Source: Vreelandella olivaria (GTDB taxonomy: Bacteria > Pseudomonadota > Gammaproteobacteria > Pseudomonadales > Halomonadaceae). From it: a DNA stretch of 64,000 nt. The stretch covers positions 57,019-121,018 of the forward strand of contig NZ_JALPZO010000020.1 of the NCBI RefSeq assembly GCF_023507745.1, given 5' to 3'. The position numbers and the translations under genes are program-made. Shown here piece by piece: positions 38,565-48,021 of the stretch. Each line of letters opens with the position of its first letter. Positions within the stretch are counted from its first letter, which is position 1. A model generated the notes under the pieces. That model saw nothing but the letters and a program-made list of their open reading frames with translations. It ran no database searches and was not told the DNA's origin.

Positions 38565-39431
38565 TCAGTTACTGAAAACCACCGTCCGTCCTGAATACAG
38601 AAATACACGACGTTCTAAATGATAGCTAATTGCCCTGGCCAGGGTTAGACACTCAATATCGCGCCCCTTGGCAACCAGATCTTCGGGATAATGGGTATGG
38701 TCGACTGGCTCCACCCCTTGGGCGATTATCGGCCCTTCATCAAGATCATTATTGATATAGTGCGCAGTTGCCCCAACAAGCTTGACCCCTTTTTCGTGCG
38801 CCTGATGATAAGGCTTGGCACCTTTAAAACCGGGCAGCAGAGAGTGATGAATATTGATAGCCCGTCCGGCTAATAGCTCACACATAGAGGGCGAAAGCAC
38901 CTGCATATACCTTGCCAACACCACCAATTCAGCATCGGTATCCGCGATAATTTCGCGTACCTGCGCTTCCTGCTGTAATTTAGTATCGGGGCTGATCGGT
39001 AGATAGTGATAAGGCAGACCATGCCATGTCGCCAACGGCTCCAGATCAGGATGGTTTGAAATCACCGCTCTAATATCAAGTGGGAGCTGTCCAGTACGAT
39101 AACGATAGAGAAGATCATTCAGGCAATGATCGGCTTTCGAGGCGAGAATCACGGTTCCCGTGCGTTTTCCAGGTGGTGTCAGCTCAAACTGCATGTCGAA
39201 TTCATTCGCCCGCGCTGTAAAACCGGTGTGAAAGCTCTCTTCCTGAAACGCTTCTCGCTCTGGGCGAAACTCAGCACGAATGAAAAATCGGCCACCGAGC
39301 CGATCATCGAACGAGCTGAGTTCGGTGATATAGCACTGCTGCTCTTTTAAAAATCGCGTGACGACGTCCACTGTTCCCAAGCGGCTAGGGCATTGGGCAG
39401 CAAGTATCCAGGTATCACTCATTCGGCTCAT
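38565..39431 (-). CDS. purU: Formyltetrahydrofolate deformylase PurU
   Basis: The 288-residue protein has an N-terminal ACT domain (about residues 6-85) and a C-terminal formyltransferase domain with the catalytic INIHHSLLPGFKGAKPY segment (Asn and His) and DLDEGPII (catalytic Asp). It hydrolyses 10-formyl-THF to formate and THF. Next to sox genes it frees THF while C1 units from methyl groups of betaine, dimethylglycine and sarcosine are oxidised. The start at 39431 opens the frame; an ATG 9 bases further in is an alternative. It lies 58 bases after soxG on the same strand and is probably co-transcribed with it. Confidence 0.95.
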   Translation of the reverse strand: MSRMSDTWILAAQCPSRLGTVDVVTRFLKEQQCYITELSSFDDRLGGRFFIRAEFRPEREAFQEESFHTGFTARANEFDMQFELTPPGKRTGTVILASKADHCLNDLLYRYRTGQLPLDIRAVISNHPDLEPLATWHGLPYHYLPISPDTKLQQEAQVREIIADTDAELVVLARYMQVLSPSMCELLAGRAINIHHSLLPGFKGAKPYHQAHEKGVKLVGATAHYINNDLDEGPIIAQGVEPVDHTHYPEDLVAKGRDIECLTLARAISYHLERRVFLYSGRTVVFSN

Positions 39432-39489
39432 AGTGCATCTCTATTCGCGGCAGATGGCAGCGGCCAGAACACCTTTCCGGCCTGCTAAT

Positions 39490-40125
39490 TTATTGTTCTA
39501 CGTTCACGCCATACTCTGCGCCAGCATCCAATAACCAGCGATAGCAGTAGTCGGCGAAACTACGCCGCACGACTAGCTCCCAGCGCTCCTCGTCAGGGCG
39601 GCGAAGCATGGTAGCCGCCTTGGCAAAGACGGTGGTCACGCCTTTACCTACTGGAAAATGGCTGGGGTGGACGTCGTAGATCACCGTTTTCATTAACAGC
39701 TCCCGGGCCGCCTCGCCGGCAAGCTCCAACAGCGTCTGACCACCGCTGACATCACTAATAGCGTAATGGGCACTGCCCAAACGCTCTCGCAGCCTTGTCT
39801 CTAACGGGAACTCCTCGCCACCGGGTACAATCACCAGCCACTCATCCGGTGAAAGCCACTGAATAGAACGCTCACCGCTAGCGTCTTGCACTAACGTCTG
39901 GGGTTGGCCCGGCAGGCTGATACCAAGCACTCCTCGCACCGCCTCGTCGAGAGCAATGGCGCCACCACGCACAATCAGATGTCCAAGCAGTGCTCGCTCA
40001 CGCAGGGTGACACGACTCGCGGGGCCGGTAGCCGGAGCGCCGCTGCGGCGGTAGCTGTAGGCCAGTGGCGACTCCATCGGAATGGCGCTATCGGTACGGG
40101 TATCGAAGGTAGCCGCGTTAGACAT
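39490..40125 (-). CDS. soxG: Heterotetrameric sarcosine oxidase gamma subunit
   Basis: The 211-residue protein matches SoxG: it shows the ALDEAVRGVLGISLPGQPQT and GERSIQWLSPDEWLVIVPGG segments and a C-terminal FADYCYRWLLDAGAEYGV. It is a structural subunit of the SoxBDAG complex that converts sarcosine to glycine, forming 5,10-methylene-THF and hydrogen peroxide. The longer frame to 40236 overlaps soxA; the ATG at 40125 has GGGAGAG upstream and overlaps soxA by 8 bases. Confidence 0.93.
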   Translation of the reverse strand: MSNAATFDTRTDSAIPMESPLAYSYRRSGAPATGPASRVTLRERALLGHLIVRGGAIALDEAVRGVLGISLPGQPQTLVQDASGERSIQWLSPDEWLVIVPGGEEFPLETRLRERLGSAHYAISDVSGGQTLLELAGEAARELLMKTVIYDVHPSHFPVGKGVTTVFAKAATMLRRPDEERWELVVRRSFADYCYRWLLDAGAEYGVNVEQ

Positions 40126-43100
40126 GCTGGCGCTCTCCCTTGGGATCGTAGAATATGGGGCTGACAATTTCGGCTTCAAAGGTCCGACCGTCGGCCATGG
40201 GCAGGTAAACGGTCTCGCCCAGCTTCTGCTGGCCACCCTTAACCACCGCCAAGGCGAAGCCGCTATTTAGGGTTGGGCTGTAGTAGCTGGAGGTCACATG
40301 CCCTACCATTGGCATAGGAATCGCATGATTGGGGTCAAACACAATCTGGGCACCCTCCTCCAGCACCACCTTCGGGTCTTTAGGTTTGAGGCCCACCAGT
40401 TGCTTACGGTTCTCGCGCTTGGTGTCAGGGCGAACCAGAGCGCGCTTGCCAATCCACGAGAAGGGTTTGTCGTAGCCTATGCACCATTGCATTCCCAGGT
40501 CTTCCGGGGTAACTGAACCATCGGTTTCCTGACCAACGATGATAAAACCCTTTTCAGCGCGCAAGACGTGCATGGCCTCTGTGCCATAGGGGGTTAAGCC
40601 ATATTTCCCGCCATGCTTGAAAAGGGTCTGCCATACATGCATGGCGTAGTTGGCTTGCACGTTAATCTCAAAGGTCAGCTCACCGGTAAAGGAGATGCGG
40701 TAAACACGTGCGGGCACACCCGCTACATTGCCCGTCCTCCATTCCATAAACTTAAAGCTATCGCGGTCGAGATTGATGTCAGTGATCTCAGCGAGCAACG
40801 CGCGCGCGTTGGGGCCGGTGATGGTCATCGTGGCCCAGTGGTCTGTTACCGAAGAGAAGTAAACCTCCAGTTCCGGCCACTCGGTTTGATGCCACAACTC
40901 CAACCACTCCAGAATCGCTGCAGCCCCGCCGGTCGTGGTGGTCATCAGGAAGTGATTGTCAGCAAGACAGCTGGTTACACCATCATCGGTGACCATGCCA
41001 TCGTCTTTGCACATCAGACCGTAACGGCACTTACCAACGGCCAGCTTCTCCCATTTGTTGGTGTAAATGCGCGCCAGGAATTCACGGGCATCAGGGCCTT
41101 GAATATCGATCTTGCCCAGTGTCGAGGCATCAAGGATACCCACCTTCTCCCGCACCGCCAGGCACTCGCGGGCAACCGCCTCTGACATACTCTCACGTTC
41201 GCCGTTGGTGGCTCCGGCACGCGCTTGTGGATAGTACCGGGGGCGTTTCCACTGACCAACATCCTCGAACTCGGCGCCACGTTCTACGTGCCACTGATGG
41301 AGAGCGGTATAGCGCTCGGGATCGAACAGGTCACGACAGTGGCGACCAACAATGGCGCCAAAGGGTACCGGAGTGTAGTTGGGACGGAATACCGTCGTGC
41401 CCACCTCGGGGATGGAGAGCCCCAGGCAGCGGGCAGCAATCGCCATGCCATTAATATTGCCCAGTTTTCCTTGGTCAGTGCCGAACCCCATCGCGGTATA
41501 GCGCTTGATATGTTCGATGGACTCAAAGCCTTCCCGAGTAGCCAGTTCGATGCCCGCCGCGGTGACGTCGTTCTGTAGGTCAACAAACTGTTTAGGCCCA
41601 CGTAGGGTGGGCTTCTCATGGGGCACTTGAAACAGTGCCACCGCGACCCCCTGCTGAAGGCGTTTGGCACTGGGCAGGCTGACCGCTTGGGCGGCATGCC
41701 CCGTGGCGACCGACGCCTTGATGCCAGCCTCGACACCTTCGGCGAGCACGTCTCCTAATGCATAGGTGCCATTAGCGCCGCCGCACGCCTGCATACCCTT
41801 CACCCCCCCTGGCACAAAACCAATAACATCGTCACGCCAGATAGGCCGTACACCGGTATGGGAGGCCAGATGAATCACGGGGCTGTAGCCTCCAGAACTG
41901 GCAATGGTGTCACAGGCCAGCACCTGGATTGGTCCGCACACCTGATAGGCGTCAATATCAATCCTGGCGACCCGCGCTGCCGTGACTCGATTGGAGCCCT
42001 TTGCTTCTATAACGGCGCTGCTGGTAATGATCTTGATGCCCTGGGCACGGGCGGCATCTACCCAGTCGCCAGCAGGGAACTCGCGGGCATCGACGATGGC
42101 CACCACCTCACAGCCTGCCTCCTGCCAGTCCAAGGCAGCGCGATAGCCATAGTCGTTGCTGGTGGAAAGCACCAGTTGCCTACCCGGTGCGACACCATAG
42201 CGGCGAATATAGGTAGACACAGCGCCAGCCAATAGATTACCCGGAATGTCGTTGCCTGCATAAACCAAGGGTCGCTCATGGGCACCTGTGGCAAGGATCA
42301 CCTGACCAACGCGAACGCGATGCATACGGGAGCGCGCCTGGCGGAGGCCATTTTCCAGAGGCGCCGTCTCCCCCAAGTGCTCGGTGCGCCGTTCGTGCAG
42401 AGTAACGAAATTGTGGTCGTGATAACCGTTAGCCGTCGTGCGTGGCAGCAACGTGACGTTCTCACACCCGACCAGCTCTTCCAGCACTTGCGACACCCAT
42501 TGGTCTGCTGGCTTGCCATCCAGGGTTTCCCGGCTATCCAGCAGCGCCCCTCCCATCTCTTCCTGCTCGTCGGCAACCATTACCCTGGCACCGCTGCGCG
42601 CTGCGGCAAGTGCAGCAGCCAAGCCAGCAGCGCCAGCACCGACGACCAGCACATCACAGTGTTGGTGGAAGTGGTCATAAGTGTCCGGATCAGGTTCCAT
42701 AGGGCTACGACCCAAGCCCGCCGCTTTGCGAATGTACTTCTCGTAGGTCAGCCACATCGAAGCTGGAGCCATAAAGGTCTTGTAGTAGAAGCCCGGTGGC
42801 ATAAACTGCCCGCCTAGCTTGCCAACCAACCCCATCAGGTCGCGCTGTACATTGGGCCAGCCGTTGGTGCTACGAGCGGTTAGTCCATCGAACAGCGCCT
42901 GCTGGGTGGCACGCACGTTCGGCACCTGGGCCGCTTCACGGCTACCCAACTGAACGATGGCATTGGGTTCTTCGGCGCCAGCTGCGACGATACCTCTGGG
43001 GCGTGAGTACTTGAAGCTGCGGTTAACGATATCCACACCGTTGGCCAGTAGTGCAGAGGCCAACGTGTCTCCTGGGTGCCCTTGGTAGTGCTGGCCGTTA

Positions 43101-43180
43101 AAGGTAAAGCTCAATGTGCGGGAGCGATCAATACGGCCGCCCTTGTTAAGGCGGTACACTGGTTGCCTGGACTGGCTCAT
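40118..43180 (-). CDS. soxA: Heterotetrameric sarcosine oxidase alpha subunit
   Basis: The 1020-residue protein has an N-terminal ferredoxin-like domain (FNGQHYQGHPGDTLASALLA), an NAD-binding Rossmann core with VVGAGAAGLAAALAAARSGA near residue 178, and a C-terminal GcvT-like folate-binding domain (from about residue 600). It binds NAD and THF and channels methylene groups from the SoxB active site to THF. The length is usual for SoxA. The ATG at 43180 overlaps the soxD stop as ATGA and has GGAG upstream; a GTG at 43186 is in frame. Confidence 0.96.
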   Translation of the reverse strand: MSQSRQPVYRLNKGGRIDRSRTLSFTFNGQHYQGHPGDTLASALLANGVDIVNRSFKYSRPRGIVAAGAEEPNAIVQLGSREAAQVPNVRATQQALFDGLTARSTNGWPNVQRDLMGLVGKLGGQFMPPGFYYKTFMAPASMWLTYEKYIRKAAGLGRSPMEPDPDTYDHFHQHCDVLVVGAGAAGLAAALAAARSGARVMVADEQEEMGGALLDSRETLDGKPADQWVSQVLEELVGCENVTLLPRTTANGYHDHNFVTLHERRTEHLGETAPLENGLRQARSRMHRVRVGQVILATGAHERPLVYAGNDIPGNLLAGAVSTYIRRYGVAPGRQLVLSTSNDYGYRAALDWQEAGCEVVAIVDAREFPAGDWVDAARAQGIKIITSSAVIEAKGSNRVTAARVARIDIDAYQVCGPIQVLACDTIASSGGYSPVIHLASHTGVRPIWRDDVIGFVPGGVKGMQACGGANGTYALGDVLAEGVEAGIKASVATGHAAQAVSLPSAKRLQQGVAVALFQVPHEKPTLRGPKQFVDLQNDVTAAGIELATREGFESIEHIKRYTAMGFGTDQGKLGNINGMAIAARCLGLSIPEVGTTVFRPNYTPVPFGAIVGRHCRDLFDPERYTALHQWHVERGAEFEDVGQWKRPRYYPQARAGATNGERESMSEAVARECLAVREKVGILDASTLGKIDIQGPDAREFLARIYTNKWEKLAVGKCRYGLMCKDDGMVTDDGVTSCLADNHFLMTTTTGGAAAILEWLELWHQTEWPELEVYFSSVTDHWATMTITGPNARALLAEITDINLDRDSFKFMEWRTGNVAGVPARVYRISFTGELTFEINVQANYAMHVWQTLFKHGGKYGLTPYGTEAMHVLRAEKGFIIVGQETDGSVTPEDLGMQWCIGYDKPFSWIGKRALVRPDTKRENRKQLVGLKPKDPKVVLEEGAQIVFDPNHAIPMPMVGHVTSSYYSPTLNSGFALAVVKGGQQKLGETVYLPMADGRTFEAEIVSPIFYDPKGERQHV

Positions 43181-43518
43181 GCCCACACTCCTTCCTGATG
43201 GCTTACCGCAGCGACCTCTCGCGGAAGGCTTTGGCTGTCAGCGGTAATCGACGGCTGCTCACCCATTTTGTAGGTCTCAAGAATTTCGTAGCTCACGGTG
43301 TGACGCGTCACATTGAAGAACTTGCGGCACCCCACCGCATGCACCCACATTTCATGGTGTACGCCACGTGGATTATTGCGGAAGAACAGGTAGTTACCCC
43401 ACTCCTCATCGCTACACGCCTCGGGCTCCGCGGGTCGCTCAATATGCGCTTGACCCTTGGGGCGAAACTCCTCTTCCTCTCGATGCTCGCCACAGTAGGG
43501 ACAGTAGATATAGAACAT
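43177..43518 (-). CDS. soxD: Heterotetrameric sarcosine oxidase delta subunit
   Basis: The 113-residue protein has the SoxD zinc-binding pattern: CPYCGEHR near the N terminus and HEMWVHAVGCRKFFNV further on, giving Cys6, Cys9, a His and a Cys ligand. It is the small zinc subunit of the sarcosine oxidase complex. It lies 11 bases after soxB and overlaps soxA by 4 bases. Confidence 0.95.
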   Translation of the reverse strand: MFYIYCPYCGEHREEEEFRPKGQAHIERPAEPEACSDEEWGNYLFFRNNPRGVHHEMWVHAVGCRKFFNVTRHTVSYEILETYKMGEQPSITADSQSLPREVAAVSHQEGVWA

Positions 43519-43529
43519 GTGAATACTCC

Positions 43530-44780
43530 TTAGTGGGCCACGCCGGCAGCGCCGTGCTCATCAATCAGCGCCCCGCTATGGAAGCGGAACATGGAGAACG
43601 GTTCGGCGATGGGGTGCATCTCACCTTTGGCCAGGCTGGCAGCGAACACATGTCCCGACCCTGGGGTGGCTTTGAAACCACCGGTGCCCCAACCACAGTT
43701 GAAGTACAAGCCCTTCACTGGCGTTTTGGAGATGATCGGACAGGCATCCGGACAGGTATCCACGATACCGCCCCACTGGCGATTCATACGCACCCGAGAG
43801 AAGATCGGAAACATCTCCAGGATCGCCTGAAGGGTGTGTTCCACGGTGGGATAACTGCCACGCTGACCATAGCCGTTATAGCCGTCAATACCAGCGCCGA
43901 TCACCAAATCGCCCTTATCGGATTGACTGACATAACCATGCACGTGATTAGACATCACCACGGTATCAAGAATGGGTTTGATCGGCTCAGACACCAGCGC
44001 CTGCAGCGGGTGTGATTCCAGCGGTAAATTAAAGCCGGCCATATTGGCCAACACCCCGGAATGACCGGCAGCCACGCAGCCCACGGTCTTGGCCTCAATA
44101 TCACCACGGGTAGTATGTACGCCATAGATTTGACCATCCCGAATCTTGAAGCCGGTGACCTCCGTCTGTTGAAGGATATCAACCCCGTGAGCATCAGCAC
44201 CGCGGGCGTACCCCCAGGCCACAGCGTCGTGACGAGCCACGCCAGCACGTGGCTGCCAGGAGGCGCCCAGCACCGGGTAGCGGGTATTCCTGGAGCAATC
44301 CAGGATCGGCACCAGTTCCTGCACAGCCTCGGCGTCCAGCACTTCACCGTCTATACCGCTCAGACGATTGGCGTTAACCCGACGCTGGATATCTCGCATG
44401 TCCTGCAGAGTATGGCCCAGGTTGAGCACTCCACGCTGGGAGAACATCACGTTATAGTTAATATCCTGGGAAAGCCCCTCCCACAATTTCATGGCATGTT
44501 CGTAAAGGGCTGCCGCCTCATCCCATAAATAGTTGGAACGCACAATGGTCGTATTGCGGGCGGTATTACCACCGCCCAGCCACCCCTTCTCAATCACCGC
44601 CACGTTCTTAACGCCGAACTCTTTGGCCAGATAGTAAGCTGTGGCCAGGCCATGGCCTCCGCCGCCGACGATGATCACCTCGTACTGCTTCTTCGCCGTA
44701 GGGTTGCGCCACTGGCGCTCCCAGTTCTCATGGTGGCTCAGTGCATGCTTGACCAGGCCGAAACCGGAATAGCGTTGCAT
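43530..44780 (-). CDS. soxB: Heterotetrameric sarcosine oxidase beta subunit
   Basis: The 416-residue flavoprotein has the FAD-binding [20 protein letters not shown] motif near residue 35, [20 protein letters not shown], and the [20 protein letters not shown] and [14 protein letters not shown] motifs of the DAO family. It carries the sarcosine oxidation site (FAD) and covalent FMN. It is the first large gene of soxBDAG. GAGGAG precedes the ATG at 44780. A small ORF with a strong ribosome site lies just upstream, and glyA, common at this position in pseudomonads, is absent. Confidence 0.96.
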   Translation of the reverse strand: MQRYSGFGLVKHALSHHENWERQWRNPTAKKQYEVIIVGGGGHGLATAYYLAKEFGVKNVAVIEKGWLGGGNTARNTTIVRSNYLWDEAAALYEHAMKLWEGLSQDINYNVMFSQRGVLNLGHTLQDMRDIQRRVNANRLSGIDGEVLDAEAVQELVPILDCSRNTRYPVLGASWQPRAGVARHDAVAWGYARGADAHGVDILQQTEVTGFKIRDGQIYGVHTTRGDIEAKTVGCVAAGHSGVLANMAGFNLPLESHPLQALVSEPIKPILDTVVMSNHVHGYVSQSDKGDLVIGAGIDGYNGYGQRGSYPTVEHTLQAILEMFPIFSRVRMNRQWGGIVDTCPDACPIISKTPVKGLYFNCGWGTGGFKATPGSGHVFAASLAKGEMHPIAEPFSMFRFHSGALIDEHGAAGVAH

Positions 44781-44828
44781 AGGGGGACTCCTCAGTTCAG
44801 CCGCGCTGGCCCCTGCCAGCAGGCCGAT

Positions 44829-44903
44829 TCAAGCAATGGATTCAGCAAGCAGACGGTTGTCATTGATCAAGCGGGCGTTAGGGGAAAAATAACGTTGAAG
44901 CAT
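44829..44903 (-). CDS. Putative 24-residue leader peptide upstream of soxB
   Basis: A short ORF (MLQRYFSPNARLINDNRLLA + ESIA) begins at 44903 with a near-perfect AGGAGG 5-6 bases upstream and ends at TGA 44829, 48 bases before the soxB start. It resembles the start of SoxB (MQRYSGFGL) slightly. It could be a leader peptide that controls translation of the sox operon or a small protein. No characterised family was recognised. Confidence 0.45.
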   Translation of the reverse strand: MLQRYFSPNARLINDNRLLAESIA

Positions 44904-45029
44904 TACCGCCTCCTAATAAGACACTCTGTTATTAAGTGCTGAACATACTCTTTGAACGCGTTCTTACCGCGATACTATCGTTGGTTTCCGGGACTAAGAT
45001 GCTTGCTGACGTCACCACTCGATGTATTT

Positions 45030-45055
45030 GCGACATCGGCAGTCGTTAGGCGACT
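45030..45055. promoter_or_regulatory. GCGAC direct repeat, site B: soxB promoter region
   Basis: GCGACA at 45030-45035 and GCGACT at 45050-45055 lie 20 bases apart in the 324-base gap between gbcB and soxB, 125 bases upstream of the small ORF and 250 upstream of soxB. The context TTTGCGACAT is shared with site A. It is a candidate AraC/GbdR-type activator site. Confidence 0.45.
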
Positions 45056-45104
45056 TCCGCTGTGTAGGGCGCTTTATTAAATGTGTTTAAAACGTCGGTC
45101 AGCA

Positions 45105-46214
45105 CTAAAAATCCACCACCAGATTGCCTTTGGGGCGACTACAGCACGACAGGATATAGCCATCTTCGATATCCTCCTCCGTAATGCCTCCGTTATGTTC
45201 CATTTCCACCTCACCCGACTTGAGTTCTACCCGGCAGGTGCCGCAAATACCCATACCGCACGCTTTGGGGATATGCAGACCAAGCTTCGCAGCTGCTGCA
45301 TGGACCGTTTCACCAGGCTGTATACGTACACTTTTTCCAGAAGACGCAAACTCTATGCGGTGTAAGTCATTGCTATCGATATTTTCGGCTTCTACTTCTG
45401 CCTGCTCGGCCAGCTCGCGCACATCATCACGAACGTCAAACGGCGTGGCGCCAAACAGCTCTTCGTGGTAATGACTCATATTAAAATTGTGGTTACGGAG
45501 AATGCTTTTAATGGCGTTCATGTAGGGCACAGGGCCGCAACAGAAGATCTCCCTTTCCATAAAGTCCGGCACCATCAGTTCAAAAAGAGGCTGGGTAAGG
45601 TAACCACGGTAGCCAGCCCAGGCTTCACCAATATCCTCTTTACTCTCGCAAATAATATGCAGCTTAAACTCAGGAATACGTGAAAACATATGCACCAGTT
45701 CACGATGAAAAATGACATCGCGAGGCGCCCGAGCGCTATGCACGAACTCAACATCAACATTGGCGTTGGTATCAAACAGCCAGCGCGTCATCGACATTAA
45801 CGGGGTAATCCCCACCCCCCCAGAGAGAAACAGCACTTTGTCGGCAGGAAAATCGATGGAATTAAAGTTACCTACCGGACCATGAACAACCAGTACATCA
45901 CCCACCTTTAAGTTTGCATGCAGCCAATTGGATACCTTGCCTTGCGGCACTTGTTTAACAGTGATTGAAAAGCTGTAAGGAATGGAGGGGGAGCTGGAAA
46001 TCGTGTAAGAGCGCATGATCGGCTGATGATCAATCTCAAGCTCCAAGGTAACAAACTGGCCGGGCTTAAAGAAGAACAGCACAGGCTGCTCCGCCATAAA
46101 ACAGAACGTACGTACATCCTGAGTTTCCTGAATTACCTTAACGCAACGTACCTGATGACGCCCGTTGGTCCACGTTTGGGTCGTGACTGGATTGAAGAAA
46201 TTCGTTGTCATCAT
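45105..46214 (-). CDS. gbcB: Glycine betaine monooxygenase reductase subunit GbcB
   Basis: The 369-residue protein has an FNR-type FAD domain (RSYTISSSP, residues around 68), an NAD domain (SGGVGITPLMSM), and a C-terminal plant-type [2Fe-2S] ferredoxin with the CGMGICGTC motif and a CCS further on. It passes electrons from NAD(P)H to the Rieske oxygenase GbcA. It is divergent from gbcA across a 359-base regulatory region. Two ATGs (46214, 46211) could start it. Confidence 0.95.
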   Translation of the reverse strand: MMTTNFFNPVTTQTWTNGRHQVRCVKVIQETQDVRTFCFMAEQPVLFFFKPGQFVTLELEIDHQPIMRSYTISSSPSIPYSFSITVKQVPQGKVSNWLHANLKVGDVLVVHGPVGNFNSIDFPADKVLFLSGGVGITPLMSMTRWLFDTNANVDVEFVHSARAPRDVIFHRELVHMFSRIPEFKLHIICESKEDIGEAWAGYRGYLTQPLFELMVPDFMEREIFCCGPVPYMNAIKSILRNHNFNMSHYHEELFGATPFDVRDDVRELAEQAEVEAENIDSNDLHRIEFASSGKSVRIQPGETVHAAAAKLGLHIPKACGMGICGTCRVELKSGEVEMEHNGGITEEDIEDGYILSCCSRPKGNLVVDF

Positions 46215-46379
46215 CGCCTCTGCCTGACCAAGCCATCACCCTATGCGTCACCGATCCGTAACAGCTATACGGCCCAGCACCTTTGTCTGCATTTTGGGGA
46301 TGCGCTTTCCAGCCGACTTGCCTGACAGCGACACCTACTTACCTCGTGCCACTCCCTGCTGTTTAGAAACCACTGTTTT

Positions 46380-46406
46380 AGTCGCCACTGCGCTACCTGA
46401 TGTCGC
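46380..46406. promoter_or_regulatory. GCGAC direct repeat, site C: gbcA/gbcB promoters
   Basis: On the minus strand GCGACA (46406-46401) is followed by GCGACT (46385-46380), 21 bases start to start. The site lies almost midway, about 167 bases from each divergent start. It is well placed for a GbdR-type activator of both genes. The remainder of the 46215-46573 gap has no other clear signal. Confidence 0.5.
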
Positions 46407-46573
46407 GGGCAGATAATTGGCAGGCATTAGCCTGCAACACAATCTGTCACTGAGAGCAGATCACATCTGAATAAAACGCCAGGTTACGCCACGGAACAAC
46501 AGGATAAGCAAACTTGATTAACGGCCGTATCGCGGCCCTTGAGGGGGAAGCGGTGGTTTACGAGGATACTGGT

Positions 46574-47860
46574 ATGGAAAAAAGTGTTTCTTATACAATG
46601 GGCGACCCGCTCGCTGCGGCCCGTGAGTCAACGGCACAGATGCTGCAAGCAAGAGCGCGTACCTTTTCACTTCCACAGCCTTTTTATAACGATGCTGGTC
46701 TGTTCGCTCTCGATATGCAGGAAGTTTTCGAGAAAGAGTGGTTGTTCGCGGGGATGACCTGCGAGATCCCGACCAAGGGCAACTTCATAACGTTGGATAT
46801 TGGAGATAACCCTATCGTTATTGTGCGCGGCAGTGAAGGGACTATTCATGCATTCCATAATGTCTGCCGCCATCGTGGTTCACGTCTTTGTCTGAAGGAT
46901 AAAGGCAAGGTTGCAAAGCTCGTATGTCCTTACCATCAGTGGACCTATGAGCTTGATGGCCGATTGCTGTTTGCCGGCAGTGATATGGGCGATGACTTCA
47001 GCCTTGCTGAATTTGGACTCAATCCGGTTAATATTCGCACGGCTGGGGGCTTTATCTTTATTAGCCTAAGCGATAAACCGCCCGTAATTGATGATTTTCT
47101 GGCAACGCTTGAGCATTATCTTGAGCCGTACCAGATGGACAACATCAAGGTCGCGGTGGAATCCAGCATCGTCGAACAAGCAAACTGGAAACTGGTCATC
47201 GAAAACAATCGCGAGTGCTACCACTGCAACGGCGCTCACCCTGAGCTTCTTAACTCGTTACAAGAGTTTGATGACACTGAAGATCCCCGCGCAACGCCCG
47301 CCTATAAAGCGTTGGTGGCACGCAAACAAGCGGACTGGGATCAAGAACAGGTGCCCTATCAGTTGAAGCGGTTTGGAAAACGTAACCGCCTGACCCGCAC
47401 GCCGCTGCTGGACGGTATTGTCTCGATGACGCTGGATGGCAAACCCGGCTGCAATAAGCTGATGGGGCGCTTATCAAGCCCTGATATGGGTTCGCTACGC
47501 ATCCTGCATCTGCCCAATTCATGGAATCATTTTATGGGTGATCATGCGGTGGTATTTCGCGTACTGCCGCTTGGCCCCCAGAAAACCGTAGTGACCACCA
47601 AATGGCTGGTTCATAAGGATGCCAGGGAAGGTATCGACTACGACCCCGAACAGCTTCGCCGGGTGTGGGACGTCACTAACGACCAGGACCGCCAGCTGGT
47701 CGAAGAGAACCAGCGCGGCATTAACTCCAAGGCTTATCAGCCCGGTCCTTACTCCGAAACCTATGAGTTCGGTGTGATCGACTTTATCGACTGGTATGCC
47801 GCACGTATGCTGCAAAACTTAGGACATGGTGCTCCCTCGCTACAATTGGCTCAAAGCTAA
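46574..47860 (+). CDS. gbcA: Glycine betaine monooxygenase Rieske oxygenase subunit GbcA
   Basis: The 428-residue oxygenase has a Rieske [2Fe-2S] site with C98-R-H100 and C118-P-Y-H121, and a mononuclear iron site with H217 and H222 (ECYHCNGAH). It oxidatively demethylates glycine betaine to dimethylglycine, releasing formaldehyde, with electrons from GbcB. The ATG at 46574 has GAGGA upstream and gives the usual GbcA length; a TTG at 46514 is in frame. It is followed by a strong terminator. Confidence 0.95.
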   Translation: MEKSVSYTMGDPLAAARESTAQMLQARARTFSLPQPFYNDAGLFALDMQEVFEKEWLFAGMTCEIPTKGNFITLDIGDNPIVIVRGSEGTIHAFHNVCRHRGSRLCLKDKGKVAKLVCPYHQWTYELDGRLLFAGSDMGDDFSLAEFGLNPVNIRTAGGFIFISLSDKPPVIDDFLATLEHYLEPYQMDNIKVAVESSIVEQANWKLVIENNRECYHCNGAHPELLNSLQEFDDTEDPRATPAYKALVARKQADWDQEQVPYQLKRFGKRNRLTRTPLLDGIVSMTLDGKPGCNKLMGRLSSPDMGSLRILHLPNSWNHFMGDHAVVFRVLPLGPQKTVVTTKWLVHKDAREGIDYDPEQLRRVWDVTNDQDRQLVEENQRGINSKAYQPGPYSETYEFGVIDFIDWYAARMLQNLGHGAPSLQLAQS

Positions 47861-47950
47861 GGTTTGACTGAAGGTTGCCTGGCCTGTGAGCGGGAGCCGC
47901 ACCACCCGACCCTGGTGCAGAGCGTCTGAGAACTGCAAGCCGCAAAAAAC

Positions 47951-47980
47951 ATTAACCCCGGCTTTTTGGCCGGGGTTAAT
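47951..47980. terminator. Terminator between gbcA and the convergent etfB gene
   Basis: A perfect 12-base inverted repeat (ATTAACCCCGGC / GCCGGGGTTAAT) with a 6-base loop is followed by a run of six T on the minus strand. It is a Rho-independent terminator for the dipeptidase-dgc-etf operon and, from the other side, a stop signal after gbcA. Confidence 0.85.
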
Positions 47981-48021
47981 AAGATGTTCATGGCGTGTTT
48001 TGCAAACCACTATGCCAAAAG

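Noticed and set aside
40118..43180. Several long frames on the opposite strand of soxA
   Set aside because: Shadows of a certain gene with high GC third positions; no motif seen.
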